Assembly (NCBI RefSeq): GCF_000151315.2
Contig: NW_011887296.1
Coordinates: forward strand, 1,574,998-1,638,997
DNA length: 64,000 nucleotides
Source: Capsaspora owczarzaki ATCC 30864
Lineage: Eukaryota; Opisthokonta; Filasterea
Direction of reading: 5' to 3'
Position 1 is the stretch's first letter; every line of letters begins with the position of its first letter. Under the pieces are notes generated by a model that saw only the letters and a program-made list of their open reading frames with translations, was not told where the DNA came from and did no database searches. The position numbers and the translations under genes were made by a program. Below, piece by piece: positions 11,905-22,115 of this stretch.

Positions 11905-14900
11905 CAAAGGAGCCAAATAGAAAAGAACAAGCGAAAACGGTGAGCAACACAGCACTTGCACACCAAAATCAACCACAACACATACACAAAACTCACCAGC
12001 AAAACGTAAATCACACAGAGGAAATACAACGCGCCGAGACGGCTGTTGAGAGCGTCCCAGTGCTCGGACAGGCCAAAGAAGGCGGCGCCAGTCATAAAGC
12101 CGGTGAACGCGACAAGAACAAAGCGCGCAATGACATTGCCTGGGTTGCGAACATAGTTGGTGATGGCGCGCTTGAGCAGGACGCCGAATTGCGTGCCCCA
12201 GGGTGCCATGGACTGGTGCTCGGCATTGCCAGCCATCTTGCGGGAGCTCTCGATGACGCGGCGCCAGAGCGACGACTGCATCTTGGCGTCCTTGTCCTTG
12301 CCAAAGCGCGTCATGAGCTCGAGCGTCTGATCCACACCTCGGCTGTAGCTGACAAACTTTTGCTGTCGGCGAAGCAGCGCCATGTGTTCGGACTTGGCAA
12401 AGGCGTCGGCGGCGTCCTCGACGTGCTCGAGCTTGCGCATGGTCTTGTTGCCAAACAGCGCAGGGTCCTTGTGGAACGAAATGCTGGTGAGATCGAGCAA
12501 AAAGTCGGCGGGGTTGGCTTGCGGGTCGGTGGGGTAGCCGAGCGAGTTGAACCATTCGGTGGCGCGCGAGGCATCGCCCATGTACATGAGGCGGCCGTTG
12601 GCAAGGAGCATGACCTTGTCGAACATGCGCCAAATCGAGGTGCGGGGCTGGTGGATGGTGGCAATGATGGTCAGCCCTTGCGTGGCGAGTCGGCGAATCA
12701 TTTCCATGACCATCAAGGCCGAAAGCGCGTCGAGGCCAGACGTGACCTCGTCCAAGAAGAGAATCGCGGGGTTGGCAATCAGACCGCACACCATCGAGAG
12801 ACGACGCTTCTGGCCACCCGACAAGCCGCGCACAGTGATGCCGCCCGGAAGCGGGCCGCCCACCTTGCTGTCGACGTACTCGAGGAGACCCGACTCGAGC
12901 AAGAGCATCTCGCAACGGCGCCAGCGCGCCGCGGGGGTTGCGTACGCAGGCATGCGCAAGGTGGCATAGTACATGACAACCTCGCGCACAGTGACCGTGG
13001 GCAGGAAGAGATCTTCCTGGGGCACGTAGCTGGACATTTTGTAAAAGGACGAGTTGCGCTCGTGACCGTTGATGAGAACGCGGCCTTCGACATTGCCAGT
13101 GTTTTTGCGCATGGACAGGACGTCGAGCATGGTGGACTTGCCCGCGCCAGAGGAGCCGAGCAAAGCAGTCATCGTACCAGGCGCAATGTAGCCGGTGAGA
13201 TTGTGAAGCACGCGGTTGGACTCCTGGGTCTTGGGATCGACATAGTCGAGCGTAATGTTCTCAAAGTACACGTCCGTCGGAGTGAAGAGCATGGAGCTGC
13301 CGTTCGCGCGCGAATCTGGCACAGTGATCGAGACGTGACGGTCGCGGATGCGCAAAAACTCTTGCAGCGACACCTTGCCGTCCACAGCCAGCGGCTCGTC
13401 TTCGAGAAGCTTGTTCACGTCGTCAGAGACGACTTCGTCCAGCGGGATGCCGGAGGCTGCCGAGAGCGCCGCACGCAGAGTGTGACGTTCAATGTAGCCG
13501 TCGTTGTCACGGTCGAGCTCGGCAAACATGACGCGAGCGCGCGCCTCAGCGGGAGTGACATTGATGGCAAGCGTGTCGCTGTCGATAGCACCCTCCTTTT
13601 CTTTGCCGAGAAGCGTAATGCGGTCCTTGGTGGCAGCACGCTGACGCGCACGATCGGCCTCAAACTGAGCTTGGGCGCGAGCCGACACCTCGGCGTCCTT
13701 CTTCTTGTTGCGGAACTTGTCGGACAGGGCGTACAGCAACGAAAGCGCCAGTCCGATAAAGGCAAGAATGCCTCCGACGATGGCACCAATGTTCTGGCGC
13801 GACAGGCCAGAGTCATCGTCCGAGCTCATGCAGTACGGGGAGTCGCGGCAGGCGTCGAGTGCCTGCGCGTCGATTGCCGCGGACGCCTTTTGGCTGGTGA
13901 CCAGGATTGGAACTGTAATGAACATGCCGGGGATTTTCGGGAAGACGGAAGCATCGACGACGCGCAGATTTCGGACGCCGTACACGCGAAAGTTTGAGTC
14001 GAGCACGGCCATGGGGTCTTCCTGCTTGCCAATCTTGGCAGTGCAGCACGCATGGTGGCCCCAAGTCGTGTCGCGGATGTGCTGTTCGACCTCTGCGTCC
14101 GTTTGCACGCTGGGTCCGGGATACAGCTCCTCTGCAAACAGCGAGCTGGGGAGGCCGGCCTTGAGCGATTCGTTGCGGACGACGTCGGCCATCTCACGCA
14201 TCAGCTTGAAGCCTTGAACGAGTGCGTTCAGGTCCTCGTCTGCACCCTCCTGGAAGTACCTAAAAGTTAATGTTTGGCGGCATGAAGGGATCCTTGGACT
14301 GGATTTTGACAAATCCGGCGCGGTTTTGCGTGTGCGCCTTCAGGAGCAGGTACGTCCAGCGATCGTGCAGCAAGCGCAGGTTTTCGTCGCGAGACCAGCC
14401 TGGGCGGTAGCCCGTAAAGTTGCCCGCACTGCCAAAGAGGAACATGTCTGGAGCGGGAAGCGACGCGTTCGACTTGCGCGTCACGCCAAGGACGGGGCCG
14501 TTGAGCGAGAGGATGGACTGTTGCTCATTCTTGTCGAGCGACTCGCGGCACCAGCTGTACAGGTCGCGGCACGGGTAGTTAAAGTCGACCAGCGTGCTGG
14601 ACACGACGGCAATTTCGTAACGGTCTTGCAGGTTGGCGCCCACGCCGGGCAGGTCGACCAACACGGTAATGTTCTTTTCCTGCAAAACCTCACGAGGGCC
14701 GACGCCCGACAGCATCAAGATCTGCGGTGTGTTGAACGCTCCCGCAGAAATGATGACCTCGCGTTGCACAAAGGCAGAGCCATTGACAGAGTTGCCGGGA
14801 GTCGGGGGAGTCGCCATCGGCGACGCGCCGTACAGCTGCTCGTTGTTCAAGCTGCGCGTGTACTGGACGCCAACAGCCACTTTGGTGTCTGGCGTGATAA

Positions 14901-16238
14901 TGACGCGCGTGACATGGGTGTTGGTCATGACGTGCAGATTGTCTGGGAAACGGCGCACCGTGTCCATGATGAATTCGCGCACGCCATAGCGCTTTCCCTT
15001 GTAGGTCATGGTTGGCATGATAAAGTGGCCTTCCTTGTCCGTGTCATCTAGGGGTTGAGGAAGCAAGAGGATGGCGCAGAGTGGGAAAGCGATGTTTTGA
15101 GTGGACATTCTTTCAGAAAACAACAAGTTTCCAAAGCAGCAGTTCCCAAAGAACTTACCATAGTTGAAGGGGTCAAAATAATCATTCAGCTTGCCTTTGG
15201 AGACATTCTGGAAGGAGAGAACCGGAATGGTGATCAGAGAGTCGAGTTCCAGCGGAGGTTTGGCCAGATTGACTTGGGCCGTCGGCATCCATCCACGCTG
15301 CAGCAGCGGTTGACAAGTTGAGCACACAAAAAGCAAGACACGAGGCGGGAAACGATGAGCAAACAGCAGACGGTTTTGTTTTTCAAAAGACACCTCGAGA
15401 AACATATCCAAGTCTTTTGTTGGTTTTTTGAACTTACATAGCCGTGGTCGTTGGGGTTGCCTGGATAGGGCGAGTACGAGCAATTTTCGATGGATTTCCA
15501 GTGTTGGCGCATTTGAATGGGGTCCCAAGACGAGTCGCCAGTGAGCTGGGCAATCTCCTCAAAGTCGACCTTGTGTGGCGGATGAGCGATCAGCGCGTGG
15601 TGTTGTGTGCAACCACCGAGAACGCCAGCGCGCGGGTACTGGACATCCGGACCTCCGTCATAATGTTTCACTAGAAGTTTGGGACGAACGGGTTAGCGGT
15701 TGGCTGGAGTGAGAAACAGAAAAAAAAAAACGAAGCATTTGCAACAACAAAACATTGGCGGCTGAATGCTTACCTCGGTAATCAAAAGCTTGTCCGGGGT
15801 CCTCTGCATTTCAGAAGCAAAAGCAGAAAAAAATCGAAAGCAAAACAACGGTGAGAAACAAACAAGTGTCCCAGCCCACGCTTGTGCCACACACTCACCG
15901 ACACTCAGGGCATTGTGGATTGGAACGCTCGCGTTGTCCGAGGTGTAGTTGGAGCCGGACTCGATCAAAAGCACCTTCCAGCCCTTGCGAGCGAGGTTGC
16001 AGGCGAGAGGGCCGCCACCGGCACCACTGCCGACGACAATGTAGTCGTAGCGGGTCTTGTTGTTTGGAAACGGCAACGGGTTGGACGATGCGTGCGCGAC
16101 GGGCGTGTGCACCGAAAGCATCGCTGCCAGGACGGCGAGCGTTGCGAGGACGACAGCCGTCATTGCCGAACGTGGCACGCGCCAGCCTTGCATGCTCGAG
16201 CCGGCTCCGGCGTGGCGGAGCTGTTGAGAAGCAGCCAT
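11028..16238 (-). CDS. GMC oxidoreductase - EF-hand - ABCG half-transporter fusion
   Basis: Exons on the complement: 15899-16238, 15774-15803, 15438-15670, 15159-15297, 11997-15047, 11678-11872, 11472-11572 and 11028-11361, about 1,473 aa if one surplus base near 14263 is discounted. The N-terminus has a hydrophobic segment ending at a signal-peptidase-like AHA-SS. A GMC flavoenzyme follows: [18 protein letters not shown] binds [23 protein letters not shown] is the second GMC signature, and the C-terminal lobe has [12 protein letters not shown] and [14 protein letters not shown]. Next come a membrane span ([17 protein letters not shown]), a degenerate EF-hand pair ([11 protein letters not shown]), an ABC ATPase (Walker [10 protein letters not shown], signature [11 protein letters not shown], Walker [14 protein letters not shown]) and the ABCG membrane domain through the last exons. 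Inferred topology: flavoenzyme outside or lumenal, ATPase cytosolic. ABCG proteins move lipids or hydrophobic compounds; the substrate here is unknown. The Asn/His usual at the second GMC active-site position seems replaced (GMFI). Confidence 0.85.
11873..11903. repeat. (TG)n microsatellite at a splice acceptor of the GMC-ABCG gene
   Basis: On the gene's strand this is a (CA)n run that abuts the CACACAG acceptor of the exon beginning at 11872. Length changes here would lie right at the splice site. Confidence 0.8.
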
Positions 16239-16970
16239 AGCTGGCTTGATTTAGGGGTTTCGGAGTTTCTTGTTTTTCACGCGCGTGCCAAACTGGGGGA
16301 AAAAAAGCTTCCAAGCGCTTGGCTTTGACTTGAGTTGTGTCGAGAAGCTGCTTGTTGGTTGGAGGGTTGCCTGTTGGAAGCCTTTTCGACTGTGATGGGC
16401 AAAAAACAAAACAAAGAAAAAAACCAAAAAACAAAAAAAAAACAGCAGAAAACAAGGGGTCAGTATACTTTGAAATGCACGTACTCAAAGGCTCAGCAAC
16501 AAAGTCTTTGCATCTGGCAAGTAGAAGGTGAATCCCACAAGGCCAAAGCGACCAACCCGCACACTCAGATACTCAGCGAGAGCAAAAAGAAAAAACAAAA
16601 GATGAGCGCTGATTTCGTTCGTTTGGCTCGTCAACAGCCTGTTCACTTTAACGGCACAATGAGAAGCCCAACAAACGGATCAAACCAAAAGGAAGATTCA
16701 CTTTCGAGTCAAATCCAGAGCAAAGAAGGAGAAAAAAAAAAAAAAAGCAGGCGAGGAATTTATTTTCCCAGATTTATCCGTTGCGAATCTTTGACAAAAA
16801 GAGCCACCCGGCAAAGCGGAAAGGACTGCCTCCAAGAAACGAGCGGATTCAAACACATTGCTTCCGTGACTTCCTTCTCACTCTCTTCCTTCTCACTCTC
16901 CACACAGTCCGGAAGTGAAACTGTTATGGAAGTGATACCCCGAAATTCGCAAGAGAACAGTGCAAAAGCC

Positions 16971-16974
<4 letters not shown>

Positions 16975-17004
<30 letters not shown>
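16975..17004. repeat. T30 homopolymer
   Basis: An uninterrupted T tract of about 30 bases in a non-coding spacer. Such tracts recur across the window and are prone to length error. Confidence 0.8.
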
Positions 17005-17005
<1 letters not shown>

Positions 17006-17764
17006 GTTTTGCGCTGGTTCAACAGTATGTGGTCTGTTTCGCTGCACAATGGACGAGCACTCGCGCAGCGCTCTCCCAGCTTGTTCTCGCTGCTCGTGTT
17101 GTTGTTGTTTTGCTAAACTTTGCCGTGAAAAACGAACGAACAAACCAACGAGGAAAATCGCTTCCAAAGAAAAAAAAAACAGTGAAAGAAAAAATCGAAC
17201 AAAATACCAGCAAATGACTGAAGCGTGGAAAAATATCACAAAATGGAAGTTAAATAGAAAAAAAAAAAAAGAATACTATGAAGATGCGAAACTCGACACG
17301 ACAGCACGTTTGCCTTTGTTCACTCTCTCGTTCAGTGACGACAAGCGGTCTTCTCGCTTGCTTGCTTTCTGGATCGTTTTGAGTATTATAAATTTTTCAA
17401 TTCCCGTTCAAACCTCCAAAGACGGATAAAGAAAAAGCCAGGAATGCGAAAAAATGGACAAAACAGCACGAAACCGCAAGACCGTATCAGAAAAATACAA
17501 AAAGAGGGTGTTTGGAATCTTGGCCGTGCGTCTGGATTTGCGTCGCGTTTGTGTGAACGGGGAAACAACTGCGATGGCGATGGCCGGGCAGACCGTGTGT
17601 GTGTGGGGACTTGAGCTGATGGTTTGGTGGTCAGGCGACAGATGACCTGTTGAGTGGGTTTGTTTTTTTGTTGTTGCTTTTGTTTCTGACGCGCCCTTCC
17701 TTCTTGTTATCATTGATTGGAGCAATATTGCATTACAATGGAGTGGCCACATGACAGAATCGCA

Positions 17765-17874
17765 AGGCCTGTTGCCGCCGGAAGGCACGGCACTCTAGAG
17801 TGCCGCTGTGGGGTGGACAAGAGGTGTCATACCGTTGATGAGCCCTGAATCGTCAACCACTCCAAACGCGGCCT
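17765..17874 (+). ncRNA. possible structured RNA or cruciform (two hairpins inside a short closing stem)
   Basis: A perfect 18-base palindrome, CGGCACTCTAGAGTGCCG, lies at 17788-17805. A second hairpin follows at 17834-17857 (GTTGATG paired with CGTCAAC, one G-U pair, loop AGCCCTGAAT). The flanks AGGCC (17765) and GGCCT (17870) could close the pair. I recognise no RNA family. The strand is not determined, because the palindrome reads the same on both. Confidence 0.2.
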
Positions 17875-18790
17875 ATTCGACATTCGCGTTCGCCACTTGC
17901 TCCTGCTCCACCCGCCCAGCCCAACCGAGCAAAACAACAGCAAGCCCCCTTCAACAGCAAGCCCCTCAAGGTATGCAACGCAAACGGGACACGGCGAAAA
18001 AGGGTGTCACCTCGCAAAATAGCAAGGAGTCATCGTACCACGCATTTTTTGCCGCGTGCTCAACCCCACACTCCCCGTTTGTCTCCATCGCTCTCCCATC
18101 GCTCTCCATCTGTCTCCAACCAATCTCGACCTCCTCCTTCAGTTCATCATTGTCTGCCGTTTTGGCTCTCGTTTCGTCCACCCGTTTCGCGATTCCATTC
18201 GCAGTTCCATTCGCAGATCTTGATCGCGTGGAATTTCGATTGGATTTTTTGCGGTTTGACGGTTTCGCTTTTTTTCCGTTTTTCCATTTCAGCCTTTTTG
18301 AGGGCGAGTTGGCCGAAAAAGTCAATCGCAATGCTAAAAAGGCAGGCTCGGCGAAGATCCACACCAGCACGCGTCGTCCTAATCAGTACCGCTTGGCATT
18401 GTGGTATGACTCTCATGCGACAAAGCAGAAACACCGCATTCTCAAAGCTCTGCAAACAAAAAGGTTGATGATTTTTGTTTTTTCGCATTCATTTTTCGCT
18501 TTTCCTTGTTCTGCTGCTTCTGCTGCTTCGGATTTGCCGCCTCTCCTTCTCGCTGGAACTTGGCAACACTGTGCTGAACGTATCGCAACGAGAAGAACGA
18601 TTGCCAGGACCTCGAATTCTCTCCATCGTCAAACCTAAACACGGAACATATTTGTCGTCTTCAGTCACCTTTTTTTTTTTATTTCTTTTTCCTTCCCTCT
18701 TTCATTGTTCACTCGCGATTTTTTTTTGTTGGAACTTTTTTTTCTTTATTTCTTCCGTTGCTCTTCTCTTCTCTAAAGTGGCCATCTACC

Positions 18791-18948
18791 ATGCTGCAAT
18801 CTGCGCTGTCCGTGGCGCGAGCTCTGGCGCTGCCAGTATTCATCCTCGCGTCCTTTGGCGGCATCACCCCTGCTCGTGCCGACGCGCACGTCACCACGGC
18901 TGAATACGACTCGGCAATGTGCCAAAATATGGCGCTCTGTGTTGCAAG
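18791..18948 (+). CDS. possible orphan first exon with signal-peptide-like sequence
   Basis: An ATG-initiated frame encodes a hydrophobic stretch (ALALPVFILASFGGITPA) followed by a short polar segment and CQNMALCVA, then meets a plausible donor (GCAAG|GTAGTT). It lies about 500 bases upstream of the EF-hand membrane protein and could be its 5' exon, but no acceptor in the right phase is evident before 19461. It is reported because the hydrophobic leader is better formed than chance frames nearby. It may equally be non-coding. Confidence 0.18.
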
Positions 18949-18993
18949 GTAGTTGAACAAGCCGAGAGCATTTTCAACCCTCTCTTCAACAAC

Positions 18994-18994
<1 letters not shown>

Positions 18995-19026
<32 letters not shown>
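18995..19026. repeat. A32 homopolymer
   Basis: An uninterrupted A tract of about 32 bases, closely followed by a T tract at about 19050-19073; the two could pair as a long A/T hairpin. It lies in non-coding sequence. Confidence 0.8.
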
Positions 19027-19029
<3 letters not shown>

Positions 19030-19130
19030 GCATTTATTTTGGCTGGAATGACTTTTTTTTTTTTTTTTTTTTTGTTTTTGATTTTTTTTATGCGGAATGC
19101 TCTTTGAACAAGAGTCGCTTCTTCGGAGGG

Positions 19131-19176
19131 CGTGAGTTTTTAGTGCTACGCCATAGCAAGCCATTCTAAACTCACG
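19131..19176. ncRNA. possible hairpin RNA element upstream of the EF-hand gene
   Basis: CGTGAGTTTTTAG at 19131 pairs with CTAAACTCACG ending at 19176 (11 pairs with a two-base bulge). The enclosed sequence has its own small stem, TGCTA with TAGCA around a CGCCA loop. It lies about 300 bases before the next gene's proposed start, so it could be a 5' UTR element or an independent RNA. No family is recognised. Confidence 0.2.
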
Positions 19177-19460
19177 TTTAAGTGCGTTGAGCAATGTCAG
19201 ACACCTCGAAGCGCTTGAACGAAGGCGAGACAAATGCTGCGAATTCCTCTTTTTTTTTTTTTGAGTATTTTTCGATTTTTTTTTTTTTTCGTTTTTCGTT
19301 TTTTTTTTATTTCTTCATTTCATCCCAACTTCATCAAAAACGGCAAAAAAGAGTTCAGCTCAGAAAGCACGGTGAAAATGTTCCAAAACGCACTTCAAAC
19401 CACACCGAACACATCGAGAAATCTGAAAACACCGGTCGACAACCGGGGAAAGGGTTGAAA

Positions 19461-21822
19461 ATGTTCGCCTTTTCATCTGAGAAGATTGAAAAATTAGTCC
19501 AAAGCTCTGAGCTGCTTGAAAAACTGTCAAAGATCGAAAAGCTTGCAAAATTCTCACTCACCAATGCTGTGCTTTGCGTTGGCAGCATCCTGTGCGACTT
19601 TTTCGTCGTTTTCTTCCACATGCGCACTCCTCCGCATCCCAAGTTCCTGCTGCTGCCTGCACGTCGCTTCTCGATCCACTTGCACTTGCTTTCGGGCACT
19701 ACGGAAATCATCACGGGTATTTGTGCCTTCTTTGTCGACGAGCCGCGCGTGCCGTCAATGGTTGTCGGCATTGTCGCCATCACCCATGTCGCGACTGCTC
19801 TCTACCAAACTCCCATCGTCTTTGGCAGCAAAGGTAATAACATGCACCCAGCTATCATCCCCCCCCCTTTGATCCTTGCCGTGCTGGATTCCTCGTTTCA
19901 ACGTTGTTTGTTTCACCTCACTTTTCACCTCTCTGCACTTCCCTTCCTTCCCTTGACATGAACCTGCTCTCCTCTTTTCTGTAGCCGTCATGATCCCCGC
20001 GTACCTCGTCGCTGAGGGCCTGCACCTGTACTTTGCCATCCGCCTGATTATCGAGCCGGAAAGCCTCACCTGGCTGCTCAACACCTTCCTGGTGCTCCAC
20101 ATTTACGTCTGGTGCCGTGTCTTTTACTCGGTCTTTGCCGTCTTTGACGTCCTGTCCGAGCACCGCTACACGATTGCCATCATGTTTTCGGGCTTGCTCA
20201 TCATCCCTGCCGTGGTCGGCTCGATTGGCAACTTGGCCGCCCTGGTGATCATTCTGATCTACAACCTGCTGTACGTCCTCATCATGAAGCCGGACGAGGT
20301 GCAAATGTACAAGTGGGTGGTCGAAAACCACCGCGAGACGCTCCAGGCCTTCCGTTCCCGCACGGCCAACCTCCTCACCATGGGCGCCGTCCAAGCGAGC
20401 ACCATCGCTGCCAGCGGCGGCAGCCTGGCCACCCCAACCCCTGGCCTCACGGCCAGCGGTACCACCAAGGAAGGCGTCTTCTTCAGCGGGTCTGACCACA
20501 CTGTCCAGACTGCGGACGGCTTCCGTATCGCTGTGCCCACCACTCCTGGCATCGCCAAGGCAATCGGAAAGAAAGGCACTGGCGCGGGTGAAGCAGGCGA
20601 CAAGGATCCCATCCCTGCCCTCCAACTCGCATCCCTCGTCAACGCCATCGGCAACCAGAACGCGATGGAGACCATGACAGACCGTCAACGTGCGCGCGCA
20701 ATCTTCCGTGTTCTCGACCGCGATGGCAATGGACGAGTCACAATGGCAGAGCTCACCAACTTTTTCACGCTTTGCGGCATGGAAGAGGCCGACATGGGCT
20801 CGGACGGCACTGGACGCGACCTGTTGGCTCTGTTCTCGGACGCTTCGGAAATCACCTTTGAGCAGTTCCATGCCTGGTACTGTGACGGCTACAATGGTCG
20901 CCTGTTTTCACAGCAAATTTCTGCCGCTGCGGAGACGGACGAAGGCAAGGCCAGAATTGTGTTTGACTTGCTCGATGCAGACAAGTCTGGCTTCCTGGAG
21001 CATGGTGAACTCGTCTATCTGCTGAGCAACTGGGGCATGCCCACGAGCGAGGCGTCGCAATTCTTGCGCACATTCACCCACGCGACTGGCAAGGTCAACT
21101 TTGGCGACTTTTTCGTCCGCATGAAGCCGCTGTGGCAGTATGCGTTCAAGATGATTGCCTCGGATGCCGAGCGTGCCGCCCGGCGACAAAAGACGGACAA
21201 GGCGCTGCGCGAGTACTCGCGTCGTCTCAAGGCGATGCGCGCCTCGCTCAAAATGACGGGTGGTCGCTCTGCCGGCACGCACCATGGCGCAAGCAAGCTG
21301 GCTGCCGTGAACGCCGAGTTTGACCAAGAGTATGACACCACCACCAACAACAACAACAACAACAGCAACAAGCTGTCGCGACAAACACGAGGAGGCCGAG
21401 CTGCCGCTGCAGGCAGCAATTCGGCCCCGCAGCCTGTTGGCAGCGGTGTCCACGGGCGTGGCAGCGACACTGACCGGCCGTTGCTTCTGGGTTCGGAGGA
21501 AAGCATCCCGTCGGCCCTTCGTCTCAGCCCCGTGCCCCCGCGACGCAGCCAGCCCCACACAGCCACCGTGGAGATGGAAATGGTTCCGCGAGAGATTAAC
21601 GAATCCTCGGCAGAGCATCAGCCCGCCTCCACCAGTGCGACGACCACCAGCACCAGCGAGCGTGGTCCGGACTCGCCTGTCTCTCCCGACGGCCCCAACA
21701 AGAAGACACCAAAGAGTGCCATGCGTTCCTCTGCAGTCCCCTCCTCTACCTCCGCACCTGCGCCCCGAGCTGTCAGCATCTTTTTGCCCGAGTTTGACGA
21801 GATTCCCGACACGACGATTTGA
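19461..21822 (+). CDS. unassigned multi-pass membrane protein with EF-hands
   Basis: Two exons, 19461-19833 and 19985-21822, about 736 aa; the intron GT at 19834 and AG at 19984 keep phase. Residues 1-275 hold several hydrophobic spans (NAVLCVGSILCDFFVVFF, VVGIVAITHVATALY, TWLLNTFLVLHIYVWCRVFY, IAIMFSGLLIIPAVVGSIG, LAALVIILIYNLLYVLI). Two EF-hand loops are clear: DRDGNGRVTMAE and DADKSGFLEHGE, with further weak EF-like helices between and after. The last 180 residues are polar and low in complexity (poly-Asn, Ser/Pro/Thr). This suggests a calcium-responsive membrane protein with a cytosolic C-terminus. I cannot name the family. The start at 19461 is tentative, since the frame is open upstream through a poly-Phe artefact of T tracts. 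Confidence 0.7.
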
Positions 21823-22115
21823 AGCAGCCAAGAACGCTATCGAGAGGCATTCGTTTGTGTTTGTTGTTGCTGTTCGCAATTGTTGTTGAATTTATTGTTT
21901 GTTTTTTTCCTTCGTTGAGTAATGCATTTGAGTCAGTTGTGTTGCGTTGCGTTGCGTGGTTGTTGTGATTGCGAAATGAAACTGGCAACATTCAGATTTC
22001 CACTTCATTCGCTCTCAGAATCGTTCTCATCGCTCCATCAAATCAACACCCTCTTCTTTTTCTTTTTATTCTCGTACATCATGATCATCCTCCCTTCAGT
22101 CATGATTTCAATAAT

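Larger units (their letters stand above)
16239..19460. other. 3.2 kb spacer without a convincing protein gene
   Basis: Contains very long homopolymers (T30 at 16975-17004, A32 at 18995-19026) and many A-rich runs. Small frames exist at 17808-18640 but show no recognisable domain, initiation context or splice pattern I trust. Two stretches fold back on themselves (17765-17874 and 19131-19176) and are entered separately. The 16239 side should hold the promoter of the GMC-ABCG gene. Confidence 0.45.

Noticed and set aside
11865-13997. A 710-codon open frame antisense to the ABCG part
   Set aside because: Same codon-bias shadow. The sense strand carries all ABC motifs, while the antisense protein is His/Arg/Val-rich and unlike any family.
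17808-18640. A 276-codon plus-strand frame in the spacer
   Set aside because: No recognisable domain, mixed low-complexity composition (Phe and Ser runs from T-rich DNA) and no conserved splice context. It may be chance.
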